A stretch of 64,000 nucleotides of DNA from the NCBI GenBank assembly GCA_024138025.1, contig JAMXBD010000710.1, forward strand, positions 248,001-312,000, written 5' to 3'. The position numbers and the translations under genes were made by a program. Below, one piece after another: positions 24,563-35,409 of the stretch. Positions within the stretch are counted from its first letter, which is position 1; every line of letters begins with the position of its first letter. Under the pieces are notes generated by a model. That model had not been told where the DNA came from. It saw only the letters and a program-made list of their open reading frames with translations, and did no database searches. Source of the stretch: Combretum micranthum. Taxonomy: Eukaryota; Streptophyta; Magnoliopsida; Myrtales; Combretaceae.

Positions 24563-25844
24563 TGGTGGGTGTCGAATCCAACAAAAATAAATAACCTACT
24601 CTAAGATTTGTAAACAGTGGTGAGCAGGATCGTCTCCACAGGGACTGGTAGAAATTCCTAAGTTTCTATCGGGGTTTGAGAAGAGAAAAAGAAAATAAAA
24701 TTGGGGGGTTTTGAAATCAAGCAAATAAAATAAACCTATTTCTATTTAAAGAGATTTATAATTCAAAAGATTATCTAGCCTAGGTTTCATTACAACTCAA
24801 TTCTCATGATTGATCATAGACTCAAATATTATTATTCCTACTTTGAATAGGTTAGTTATAAATTCCAATAAGCATTGAAATTCAATTTCTCCTTAGATAT
24901 TAAATAATCAAGATAAGATCTTTGATTATTCCTAATCGAATAGATAACCCTAAATAAGCTCTTAAGGTTTAATCCATCAATTGCATTAAGAAAAGAGAAA
25001 CCTAACCCTAATCAACAATCTCATAGAGCGTGGATCATTTAAATAGATTATATTTCATCACAACATCAAATAACCATCTATCTATGACTATCGTGTTGTT
25101 TCATCACCTATATTAGATTACTCATACAATTATGGATATGAGTTCTAATTGATTGATTATTGTTCAATCATCCTACAACGGATCCAAAGTTATAAGATAT
25201 AATCAAGCAATAATAACAATAGATTCAGATGCAATACAAATATTAAAAGATAAGAATAATAGAAATCAAACCCATTTAGGTCTCACAATCCATCTTGAAT
25301 TGAGTTGCAATAATCCCTTGGCTAGATTAAGAGATTAGTTGTTCATGATTCAAGAAAAGCAATCTTTAGGGTTCGTGAAAGTATAAAGAATGAATAATAA
25401 TCTCTCTAATGGACTTCTCTCTCTATATATAGGAAAGAACAAGACTTTCTCCCGTATGAAAACTGGCTGGCTTGGAGTTAGAAATGGCTGGCTGCCATTT
25501 TTCATCGCACAGGACGCTGCAGCATTGATGGCCGGCTCCATGGCCGGCAGCCATTAACTCCCCAGTGCCGGCCATGAAAGATGGCCGGCGGCGATCACAC
25601 CATGGCCGGCGGCCATGGCTCTTCTGGCCGATTTTCTTCATTTCACAGAGGCTCCATGGCTGGCGGCCATCAGGCTTCTGGTCATTTTCTCCATGCTTTA
25701 TTCATCTAAATCTTTCCTTTAGCTTTATAAACCTGAAACACAACATTAACTCGATTAAGTATCAATTCCTCATGATTTCTATAAGATTAATAACAAGTTT
25801 ATCAAGTTTTATCCATTATAGATTGAGTAAATTATATCTCAACA
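24563..25844 (-). mobile_element. 1.28 kb solo LTR nested in solo LTR B
   Basis: The ends are TGGTGGGTGTCG and ATCTCAACA, with a perfect target duplication GGAGT (24558-24562, 25845-25849). Sense is minus: TGTTGAG...CACCCACCA. A TATA string (25431-25424) is preceded upstream by an unusually GC-rich cluster of GGCCGGC/GGCTGGC repeats (about 25465-25690). CCCTGTGGAGACGATCC near the U5 end resembles Athila/Tat-type LTRs. It is a different family from the host LTR, and no internal domain is left. Confidence 0.85.
25465..25690. repeat. GCCGGC-rich cluster in the nested LTR
   Basis: At least eight GGCCGGC/GCTGGC/GGCGGCC words, several arranged as palindromes around CCATGG, lie in otherwise AT-rich sequence. 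The cluster sits just upstream of the TATA string at 25431-25424 (sense minus). Open frames here (25423-25641 minus, 25565-25852 plus) follow from the GC bias and are not taken as genes. Confidence 0.6.
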
Positions 25845-26858
25845 GGAGTTAACAAGAGTTTAAATATTAAGCTTTTTGTAGAAACTTTTAATATTAGCAA
25901 ATTATTTTACTAAAACTTAGGTTATCATAATATAAAGAAAATATTTATTTCTTATGTTTCCTTAGTAAACTATCTTTGTTATTTAAGAAAATGTTGAGAA
26001 AACTCTATTTTTATGTTGTTGATAATAACTCCGTTATTTTGTGATAAATTATATAATAGAAGATTTAGTTTTAAGTTCCTTTAATAAAGTAAAATTCTAC
26101 TTTTAAATTAGTTGAGACAATATCATTATGTAAATGCAAGTATTACGAGCATATAAAATAAAGAGAACATAAGAAGATTTTAGAAACAAATAATAAGCAA
26201 GAAAATAAAATATCAAGTATTGGGAATCTTAGCTTCATCAAGGTATCCCGGTCAAGTATTGGAAGCCTTAGCTTCATCAAGGTATCCCGAGACTAAGAAT
26301 AGACTAGTCCAAAAAGATTAAAGAAAATAAATAAAACATTATTTTGACTTGATATGGACAAGTCTAAGACTAGAAAGACTAGTCTTAAAGAAATAGCATG
26401 AAATAAATAAATAAATAACAAGTGAGCTTATACGCTCTAAAGATTATATATATATACATAAATATATTTAGTTAGATATGAATAACAAAATCAACATAAC
26501 AACATAATAAAATAGAAATTTATGTGCAGGAACAAAACATGAACATGTTGTTGCTTTTACTACTCATATGAGTTTCAAAACAACACCATAGTCATGTTAA
26601 GTTACATGACATGGGTAAATAAATGGTTGGAAGAAGTTTACCTAAAGTGTTTATGTGGTATGAAGATGGTAGATGAGAGACGTATTATGTGAGTAGTGAT
26701 ATGTGGTAGATAGTTTATGTATAAAGAATGATTTTTATGAGGAACTGGTTTAAGAGAGTTTTGGTAGAGAGAATTCTTGAAGAGAGGATTTGTTGAGAGA
26801 TTTTGAGAGAGTTTTGGTAGTGAAATGAATTATGTGAAAGAATGAAGGAGGAATAGGG

Positions 26859-26866
26859 TATTTATA
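26859..26866 (-). promoter_or_regulatory. TATA box of solo LTR B
   Basis: TATAAATA on the minus strand. About 215 bases of leader without any ATG separate it from AG|GTAAAC at 26642/26641. Confidence 0.55.
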
Positions 26867-28014
26867 GAATTTTTGAGTGAAAATTAGATGTAATTAAATA
26901 AAATGGAAAAAAAAATAAATTGTGATGGATGGAGAGAGAGTGGCACCGATTTGCTTTAGTATAGGGGAAGAAATTGATTTGTTTTGTTTGTTTTGTAATA
27001 AAAGAAGTAATGTGTAAAGTGTGATGTGAATAAAGTTGTACTGGAAATATAAAAAGTAAGAAATAGGTATGTAGGTAGTAAGAAATAGGTGTAAGAAAAA
27101 GTAGAGATAGTGAAATAGTAATGAATAGTAGAAAAGTATTATGAATAGTAGACTAGACAATTAAAGTACCGCTAGTAATAAAAATATGCGTAATAATGCG
27201 ATATCTGTAATTTTTAGCTATCGAAAAATTCTAAAACTGATATTTTTGAATACCGTATATTTTTACGAGTCCATTGGTGTTAATGAAATATTTTTAATAT
27301 TCTGAGCTTTGGGCATGCTTTTCGAGAACTGATCCCGTTTGAGTCTGAATGACACTTGAAATTCGCGAATCTGATATTTTTATGTTACCATATATTATTA
27401 CAACTATTTAAAGCCATTAACTTAATTTCGTTTTCTAGGGTTTGAGAATGGGATTACCGGATTTTAAACACTAGGGTTTGTTATAAGCTTTGTTGACTTT
27501 TAGATTTCCGGTTTGACTTCCGGTTTTGTTGAGTTATTCGCAAGATCATATAATTTTTCGAGTTTTAACCGTTTTATATTTTTATCTCGATATCTATGGT
27601 TTTATCTTATTTTATTTATGATTATTTAATAGTTTTTAGTTCTCGGGATCGTTTAACCGAGTCTAGGATTATAAGTTGACTCAGTTTGACTTTTGGTGAA
27701 AATTGAAATTTCTAATTCTAAAATTTACTGAAGAATTTAGGATCTTATTATTTTGTTGTTGAGCGTTATTTGGATATACCGTTTGCGTTTTAAGAATTGG
27801 GTAGATCATTTGATTGGCGTACGGATGTTGATTCAATCGATAGTTGGATCTTATATTTTGTTTCAAAGGTTCTCGTTTTTTCAAGACTAAGAAGTTTTGA
27901 CTTGATTTAGAATTTGGTTTTAACTTGAGTCGATTTTTAGGGTTTCGATTCCGGTGTTTGACTCTTAGGATTATTTTCTAAGAATTATGAAAATTTTCGG
28001 GGGTTTACAATATC

Positions 28015-28692
28015 ATCTATGAAAACAATCACACAAATATCCAACCAAGGTCTAAAGATACGACCCATCAAGTCCATGAAAACTGCAGATGCATTGGTTA
28101 GTCCAAATGGCATGACCAAAAATTCATAATCACTATACCTAGTTTGGAACGCAGTTTTGGTACATCCTCTACCTTAATTCGAATTTGATGATATCCTGAT
28201 TTTAAATCAATTCAAGAAAATACCTTTGCTCCTCTCAATTTATCAAAGAGATCATCAATTATGGGTAAAGGATATTTATTCTTGATAGTCACTCTGTTTA
28301 ATTCTCTACAGTCAATATAGAGTCTCATTGAACCATCTTTCTTCTTAACAAACAATATGGTGCTCCCCATGGTGAAACACTGGGTCTGATAAATCCTTTA
28401 TCCAACAATTCTTGTAATAGTACCTTTAATTCTTTCAATTCCATAGGTCCCATGCGATACGGAGCTTCTAGACTGGTTCAGTTTCAGGTTTCAATTCAAT
28501 AGAAAATTCCACTTCTCTGTGTGGGGGTAATCTAGGTAATTCATCTGGAAATACATCCGAATATTCACACACTGTTCTGATAGTATGAATATCTAATGCT
28601 TTGGATTCACCCTTGGTTGCTCTAAGAATGCATTTGTTTAACTCCATATCTTCTTCATTTTCCAATTCAATTGTTGTTATCCTATTCTCCAC
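28015..28692 (-). pseudogene. RT fingers/palm, upstream half of split pol
   Basis: The open start (28468-28692) covers the linker with CEYSDVFPDELPRLPP and [12 protein letters not shown]. It continues through [49 protein letters not shown] and VMPFGLTNA, and stops at F-I-D-D-I exactly where solo LTR B was inserted. A stop lies before IDLKSG, and at least two one-base shifts occur. The palm aspartates are preserved, but the reading frame is not. Confidence 0.87.
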
Positions 28693-29057
28693 TCATTTGA
28701 GTATCTCACCCCTATACTCCTTTCTTTCTCCTTGATTATTGACAAAAGTTATCATTTTGAGACGACTATCAATTTTCGATTTTACAGCAATTAACCAGGT
28801 CATACCCAGAATAACGTCATATTTTTGTATATCTACCATATTCAAATCAGTAATCGATTCTCGATTTCCAATCTTTAATGGACAACTCTTTATCATCTCC
28901 CGTGTTATCACTAAGTTTCCAGTTGACATAGTAACTCCCAATTCTTTATTCATGGTTTCAATTGGTAATCCTACACATACACATCTTGCTAATCAAGTAT
29001 TTATAAAAGAATGTGTTGCTTCCATGTCAAACAAAGCATATGCAGTCTGATCTCTCA
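28693..29057 (-). pseudogene. Degraded retropepsin
   Basis: The minus strand reads A-Y-A-L-F-D-M-E-A-T-H-S-F at the active site (about 29035-29000), where relatives have D-S-G. The Asp is kept, but Ser-Gly became Met-Glu. A stop follows, then an open 86-residue piece with LGVTMSTGNLVI, CPLKI and YDVILGMTWL, typical of the Tekay protease C-terminus. The frame upstream of the active site extends to an AAG acceptor-like site at 29058. Confidence 0.83.
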
Positions 29058-29186
29058 CTTGAATTGATCATATTTATCATTTATTAATTACGTGTTATTT
29101 TGAATTCATAAGGGCTTTTACTGTGCATCTAATCGTGTTTGTGTCTAATACGATAACTTTAAATGAACAAATATATAACTACATAC
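29058..29186 (-). other. Candidate gag-pro intron (129 bp)
   Basis: A strong plant-type donor, GCAG|GTATGT, falls inside the last gag codons (intron start 29186). A weaker acceptor TTCAAG|TG ends at 29058. Removing the 129 bases joins gag to protease in frame (phase 1 to phase 1) and removes the gag stop at 29181-29179. The interval is about 75% A+T, has stops in the joining frame and carries TTAAT/TGATAA words that could serve as branch points, but it lacks a good pyrimidine tract. Confidence 0.35.
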
Positions 29187-30575
29187 CTGCAATGAGACCA
29201 TAATCATCAGGGTTAACTTCTTCCCATATATTTTCTTCATCTTCCTCCTCTATCTCCACATCCTCAACCAGATTCCCATACATAGTAGAGACTCTAGCTG
29301 TTGTACTAGCTTTGCTGGTATTGACATTTCCATTTTTTGGGCCTGCGACTCCAACCATTCCTTTAGGCTGTGAAGATCCAACTACAATGTTCACTTTTTG
29401 TGGACAGTTGGTTGATATATGGCCAACTTTGTTACATACAAAACAGGTTGCAATCTTTCTTTTTGGACAATTATTTGCCACGTGTCCACTTTCTCTGCAA
29501 TAGTAACATTTGTGTTGCAATTGTAGACACTCCCTTGGATAATGAGAGCCCTTGCATTTCCAACATGTAATATTGTTCTTCCCAACTACTCCTTCTTTGT
29601 TCACAGTGAATGGTTTGAAGAATTTAATCTTCTTAGGCACAGGATTTGCCATAGAACCATCATATGTTCTCTTCCCAAAAGTTGGTCCCCTCTTCTTATT
29701 CCTTTCAATTTCATATGTCCTTGCTTGTTCAATGATTCGGGCTTTTTCTATCATAGCCGCGAAGTTATCAACTTCAAATTCAGCAAGTCTTCTCTGGAAA
29801 TGAGGTTCTAACCCGGCCATGAAAGTCTATCTCTTTAGCTCATCACTATCCCGATAAGCATATAGAGCAAACTATAATAACCGATTGAACTCATGCTCAT
29901 ACTCATCAATGGTTTTACTTCCTTGTGTCAGATTCATTAGGTCAGTGCTATACTTTGCTTTTAGACTATCCGGGAAATATTCGTTCAAAAATTCTTGCCT
30001 AAACACTTCCCAAGTGATCGATTGTGGCAAACTTCGTTGTTTTGAATTCCACCATATCCTTGCTCTTAACCTTAGCAAATAAGTTCCATATGGTACCCTC
30101 AGAGCTTCAGGTACCTAAAAAACATCAAGGGATCGCTCAATCTGAGATAGCCAGTCCTTAGCTTCTCTGGCTTTCCGGTTAGTCCTTCAAAGTACCTATT
30201 GCATATAATAAATTTCAGCAACAAGTTCCTTTGAGGACATAATGGTGGCGGTGGTGGTAATTCTTGTTCATATTGGAGTAGTCCTTGCACCTCGGCAGTA
30301 GATTCATTAGGGTTTATCGGTCCATTTTCCTGAAATTGAACCGGTGTAGTATGCCTTTCATTCCCTCTGGGGGCTGTTGGAGACATTGCTGGTACCTCAG
30401 CTAGTGGTGCTACATTTGTTGCTTGCATATTTTGCAAAGCTTGCAATATCAATACATTTTGTTACTGGAGACTTTGCAAAACATTCTCTAATTGGTTCTG
30501 GGATGGTACAGGGGCATTTGCTGGTAGATTTTCAAATATCCTTGTGTTTCTACTTCTATTTCTCCCTCTTGGCAT
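29179..30575 (-). pseudogene. gag: Degraded gag with three zinc knuckles
   Basis: It begins MPRGRNRSR at 30575 and has a proline-rich stretch near 30250. It then shows the capsid signatures GTYLLRLRARIWWNS (about 30085-30045) and FLNEYFPDSLKAKY..F.NL.QGS.TIDEYEHEF. The intact last part (29179-29820) holds CX2CX3HX4C (CWKCKGSHYPREC, one residue short) and two CX2CX4HX4C knuckles (CYYCRESGHVANNC, CFVCNKVGHISTNC), then a very acidic tail. Stops interrupt at least four sites (for example near 30465, 30110, 29872 and 29825), and a frameshift lies near 30170. Full gag length is otherwise normal. Confidence 0.88.
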
Positions 30576-30655
30576 TCTATTAACATTAAACATGTTATTT
30601 AAATTAAATCATGGTTCACATTTACTAAGAGACATCAAAGTCATTCATATAAATA

Positions 30656-30656
<1 letters not shown>

Positions 30657-30694
<38 letters not shown>

Positions 30695-30710
30695 TATATA
30701 TATATATATA
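30657..30710. repeat. (CA)n(TA)n microsatellite
   Basis: A run of about 18 CA units is followed by about 8 TA units, in the leader between the upstream ORF and gag of the Tekay-like element. Confidence 0.9.
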
Positions 30711-30938
30711 ACCAAAATACACATAAACTTCTCATGGTTGGTGCATTATGTACATATAAAAAATGGCACCAACTCTATACCTAGCTTCTACTAGTAGCAT
30801 CACAAAGTAAATATCCATCACTCTACATGTCGTATGCTACATACATATACACCATCAAAAGTCCATCAGATATCACATCTATCATGCCATCACTAATAGA
30901 TAGTACAAACATCATCATCATATAACACTAAATCTGAC

Positions 30939-31316
30939 TCAAGGGCTAGGATTGAGGCGACCTTTGCCCTTCTCCTGAGGGCCTAATTGAGGGTAATCGT
31001 CTTCCTCCTCGTAGCTGTTGTCACTAATATCAATCCTCGTGACCTTATCTCCTGGTGGTGCCAGGGTTAGATCCCTATCCATCATCTGGATACCTCTAGG
31101 AGTAGGCCTCTACTCATCTTCGGAACTAGGTGGTACATCTCTCTCAATCTACCCTCCATGTGCAATCCCAATCGATCTGGCATAATTATAATTAGAGACA
31201 TACTTCTTTGCCTCAATCCTTCTATTCTTTCCCTCTCTCTCATCTAACGGGTCTGCTGTTATACTTCTCTTATGAACTGTAGTCTGAATGGACTCTTGTA
31301 TTACATCGTGTTGCAT
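30939..31316 (-). pseudogene. Leader ORF upstream of gag, unknown function
   Basis: From ATG at 31316 to a TGA at 30941-30939 the frame covers 125 codons, interrupted only by two TAG codons (after I-A-H-G-G and after S-S-E-D-E). The product is hydrophilic: a basic N-terminal half (REGKNRRIEAKKY), then an acidic tail with DNSYEEEDDYPQL. It has no zinc knuckle or catalytic motif. It sits upstream of gag on the same strand with about 360 bases between. I know no family for it. It could be an extra element-encoded ORF or a displaced gag N-terminus. Confidence 0.4.
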
Positions 31317-31345
31317 AAATTAACTTATTTTAAATTCGTCGCTAT

Positions 31346-31843
31346 GAGTACTTTGTTATGGAAATATTTCTTACCAAGCAAGTAAGCTCACATCCCCTTA
31401 GATACATTTTGCAGCTCCCTTTTTTGTGGTTGAAGCCTCGAGGATATTTTACATAGGTATCGACCTTCTTGGCATCTATGAGCTTTAGAAAGAAGTTATG
31501 GCCTAGAAGTAGACTTGGACTTCCAAGTAAAACTTCTTTGTGTTTAATTTGAAGAATTAGTTTTATGGACTAAAGTGTATATTTTCACGAAGGTATGTAC
31601 CTTTTGATATTTGTAAGACTCTTTATATTATGAACTAAGTCGTAATGTTATGGTTTTCATACTTAATCCCTATTATGCATATCTTCTTAAACCACTTGTT
31701 TCGAAGTATGGTTCCCTATAATGGTGAAAGTACACCTTACACCCAGTATCGAAAGCTTTCATATCGACAAAGGATATCATACTTAAGCTTTAATATTGAG
31801 TGTAGCGGGTTGTCACATTTAGGATATCTTTTCGGGCGTAGCA
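31346..31843 (+). repeat. U5-end fragment of a Tekay-type LTR (plus sense)
   Basis: It matches the last about 480 bases of solo LTR F in the same orientation, ending GGGCGTAGCA where F ends GGGGCGTGACA. It includes the exon-3-like block at 31415-31456. It is truncated at its left and abuts the 5' end of the minus-strand Tekay-like element. No primer-binding site follows it. Confidence 0.65.
31415..31456 (+). other. Candidate LTR exon 3, LTR fragment H
   Basis: TTTTGCAG| acceptor, 42 bases, then AG|GTATCG. The block reads L-P-F-L-W-L-K-P-R-G-Y-F-T-stop. It has the same length and mostly synonymous differences from the blocks at 45127 and 59362. Confidence 0.4.
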
Positions 31844-32578
31844 AGTTTATCATTAAAGAAATGAAGGCTTCAATAACGATCATCAGATTCTTTGGATATG
31901 ATCTAATGGTGATCGACCATGTTTAATCTTGTGCATTTGATAAGGCGTTATCCAATGGTTGACAATAGCCCACTATCTATAAATAAGTGGCTTCTCTTCT
32001 CTTTTGAGGCCATTTTGCGCATTGTTAAGACTAAGCGCAACATGGAAATTCTGCTGAAATATTTTCAAGAAAGACCAAAACACTTATTTTACGAAGAACA
32101 AGTCAAGAATGATCAATTCTATCTTCTGCCACACTTGTACACTCAAGAAACCGGGTTTGCCTATTCCTCCTCCTATGCCTTTCTCTACGACTTCCTACAC
32201 ATATCATTAGTTCAAAACTTCTTTCAGGTTGACTGCCATGCCTATTGCACATGATCAACTAACTACAGTAACCCCACCATACAAACATCTATTTTGAGTT
32301 TTTTTTTAAACATTCTCATCTTCCATTTCAAATAAAGATAGTTACTACCGATTAAAAGTGGTAGCCAATTTTAGTTTCTCTTACTAAAAAGTCTAGTGCA
32401 TTAGTAGCTATGATTTTTACTCTAATATGCAGTTAAGAATATCATTAGTACTTTAATACCAAACGAAATTGCATTTGGGTTTGGCCTCTAGGGGAGGGGA
32501 TGTAGGGTGTTTGAGTTTATCACAAAACTTTAACAATTTTTTTATTTTCACTAAATTTAGCAATTATATCAATGATAA
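31844..32578. other. Unassigned stretch
   Basis: The open frame at 31919-32254 (plus, 111 codons) has an even amino-acid mix (SINKWLLFSFEAILRIVKTK and an FQERPKHLFYEEQVKN stretch). No domain is recognised and no promoter or neighbour supports it. It may be a fragment of an unrecognised element gene. Confidence 0.25.
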
Positions 32579-35409
32579 TGTCACACCTTGAGCTCATAGG
32601 ATGTATTAGTTTTGTCATATATACTTAATCGATATATGTAAGGCTTACTTGATCTACGTGGGTTTTCTATGAAATTTATTTATGAAATCATAAATAAATT
32701 TACAAAAATTTTAATAAAGATTTCTCTATTTTTCCATGACTTTTTTTTATCATTACAACAGGGAAAGGAGCAATTGAACCGGTACCTTTCACCTGAGAGA
32801 TCAGAGAAGATGTTGCTAGGCTATAAAGCTATTGGTCTCTATTTTTCCACATCTAATGAGTTTATGAGAACCTGTAAATTGAACTTGTAACATATATAAA
32901 TTAAAAAAAAAAACTTATTATAAACATGACCATTAAAAGGCTCATTAGATGGGTTCAGCTCATATTAAAAGCTTGGGAACTACAAGTCTTACCAAAGTCA
33001 AAGTTAAAGTAGTAAAGTATATAGTTTATTATAGTAATCCCAAATTTCATTTCAAATCTAAGTTTTAAGTATCGTAAAATCCAACTAAGATTTAACTTGT
33101 ATACCAAAATTGTGACCACATCATACTATATCCTCAAGCCTCATCCTCAAAATTATATTCCAAAGAGTTGTAATGAACATGAACACATGAGTTATCAATA
33201 GTATTGGAAATGATAAAAAGCGAGTGGAAAAGCCCATCATGATTGTAATATCAAGTACATACTATCATGTCATACATGCCATATACTAACGCAACTACAA
33301 ATAGTTTAAGTTATTTAAATTAAAGATAGGCAAGCAATGTGTTTTTATTTTCCCTAAAAACATACAACATAACAATATTCACGACATCGAGGAAACAAAA
33401 ATGATAAAGGGATGGAAAGGGTCTGACTTTGCCCTTCACTAATCAAAGGTTGATGGGCCTCTAATACTACCGTCGAAAAGAAAAGAAAGAAGTAGTCTCA
33501 TATGGAACTAGCTACTGAATCTAGCCATCAAGCACTAGTAACTGTGATGCTTTTTCCAATGGCTTAACTTCATCTTAACTCAAATTAATCGTACTTCTCA
33601 TAGATCTTCCATATCGACTACCCATCAAGCCTACCTATGCTTTTCTGAGGGTTTGGTGCTTAACAACCAAATTTGTGATTGGTTACAACCTAGTTCAAGA
33701 GTATTAGTCATTAGATTGCAAAGCTAAATAGCTACCAACATATAATTAATTAGCCAAGTTTTAGTATAAGCCTAGTTTTTATGTTTTTATCATAGCAACC
33801 AACACACAATTATTATGTACCTGTGATCAAGTAGTTGTTCTCAAACATCTAGATATCTAACAAAACTTAATAATTTGGTTCATAACCATAGCACATATCA
33901 GTTCTTAGTCTATATCACATTTTTTTTTTAAATCATCAATGTCTTCTATTTGTCATTATTAGTTCAAGAATTGTTTGGTTAAGATCCATAGGATCATGAA
34001 TCCTCTTGATAGGATTTAACTAGATTTTGGGACATTAAGTTTCATTGGGTATGGATAAGTGTTCATATTATATTTCTAAGTCATCAATTTTATAATGGTC
34101 AAATTACCCAATTTATTATCTATATTAAGATCAGTTTTGGGGTTGAAGTTAAACCAATCCTTAGTGCGTGATATTTTGTGGTTCATTTCTTAGGTTTCCA
34201 AGAATAGAGTCCCTTATTCTATAAATCATGCAATAATCTTAATGTTTTATTTTAGTTATTGATCTCATATCTAATTACATTATGCTTAATCATATGTCAT
34301 ATAATTAATTAACCCATTAGCATAGTTAAATCTATACTATTATAGAGATTATGTCATTAACTAATAAGCTGAAAATTTAGCATAGATATTCCATTTACAT
34401 CATATAGAATTACCAATACTAAGTTAAGCAAAATTCATAGCACATAAGCCTCCTAACATGTATGTACATATTGAGCTTATGCTAGGTATTTAGTATGTCA
34501 TATATGTTATTTTCTCTTTCTTATCATATATGCTACATAACCAAATTAAATTTCCAACTATGTGGCTAAAATAACTTTCATTCAAGAAGAGTAAATTCTC
34601 ACCACTTGCATAACACAATCACACATTAAGTCATCAACATTTTAGATAGTCAAAATGGCATGACTAGGGACAGATTTGTGAGATCTTTATGTTTAAATTA
34701 TATTTGAAATTTTCACCAAATAATACATTTAGCTCATTTTGGTTTACCAATAAGAAAGTAAAGGTAGTTTTATACAGACACCTTAGCAATCAAATCATTT
34801 ATGTCATTTAAACTCTTCCCACCCCTAAAACATGTATGCTACCACAATCATAACAATATGAAGACATGATCATTTAAAAAGATCTTACACTCAAAACGAT
34901 AGTTCCCACTTTACTAGTCATGTATCCTATATTATGCCTAAGCCAATAAAACTTTATTAACACTAAGCCTGGCCAATTTCTAATATAACAAATACCAATT
35001 TGACATTTCCATAGTCTAAATAAAATTTCAAATATTCCAAATACATAATTGACAAATTTGGATCATATAAAGCACTTATTTAGTCTAATCCTCAAAATAA
35101 TGCCAAAAATCCTTCCAAGACCTATCTAGCATAACTCTTATTAACTTGTAATGTCTCCAACTTTCTAAATCACATTTATACATATTTGTAACTTGGATAT
35201 AAATACACTTATTATATCAATTACAAATAGCCCTAAATATCATAACAAACCATTTAATATGTTTATGCCACCGATTTTGCCAATTAATACTCTTAAGCAC
35301 CCATACACACCATTAAGCATAACAAGTATTGAATTCTATTGTTAAATGCTTAAATCACTTAATAACCAATCAAATAAACTTTTAATTAGAATTGTCAAAG
35401 AAGCCCCCA
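32579..35409 (-). repeat. Decayed LTR-like sequence, family 2
   Basis: It starts TGTCACACCTTGAGCTCATAGG, a type of terminus shared with the remnant at 52248 (TGCAACGGCC..CCCGAGCGCATAAGG). Further in, about 33480-33840 can be matched by eye to about 54800-55200, including the word CAACACACAATTA. It is interrupted or truncated at 35409 by a Tekay-type LTR fragment. The small frame at 32669-32890 is not convincing. Confidence 0.35.

Larger units (their letters stand above)
22416..28009 (-). mobile_element. Solo LTR B, Tekay-type, inserted in RT, with a nested LTR
   Basis: The LTR has TGTCATGCCCC and GGGTTTACA ends and a perfect target duplication ATATC (22411-22415, 28010-28014). The target lies in the RT catalytic motif of the surrounding element. 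Without the nested 24563-25844 insertion it is about 4.3 kb, the longest of the set. In sense orientation there is a TATA box (26866-26859), an ATG-free leader and donor-like AG|GTAAAC (exon end 26642). A duplicated hairpin unit (about 26215-26310), a conserved block (about 23795-23717) and exon-like block 23609-23543 follow. The second exon-like block is decayed near 22800-22840. Confidence 0.92.
16450..31345 (-). mobile_element. Decayed Tekay/Del-like Ty3/gypsy chromovirus, 5' truncated
   Basis: In element orientation (high to low coordinates) the order is leader ORF, gag with three zinc knuckles, protease, RT, RNase H, integrase, chromodomain-type C-terminus, polypurine tract and a 3.6 kb 3' LTR. 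Motif spelling, such as the [12 protein letters not shown] and FIDDILVYS types in RT and LRKYIPDP..LTYE near the C-terminus, matches the Tekay/Del clade. The RT is split by solo LTR B (22416-28009). The 5' LTR and primer-binding site are missing, since homology ends near 31320-31345 at an oppositely oriented LTR fragment. Stops, frameshifts and lost catalytic residues show the copy is dead. Confidence 0.88.

Noticed and set aside
29312..30082. Plus-strand open frames over gag
   Set aside because: These are shadows of the minus-strand gag, whose zinc knuckles and capsid motifs are clear.
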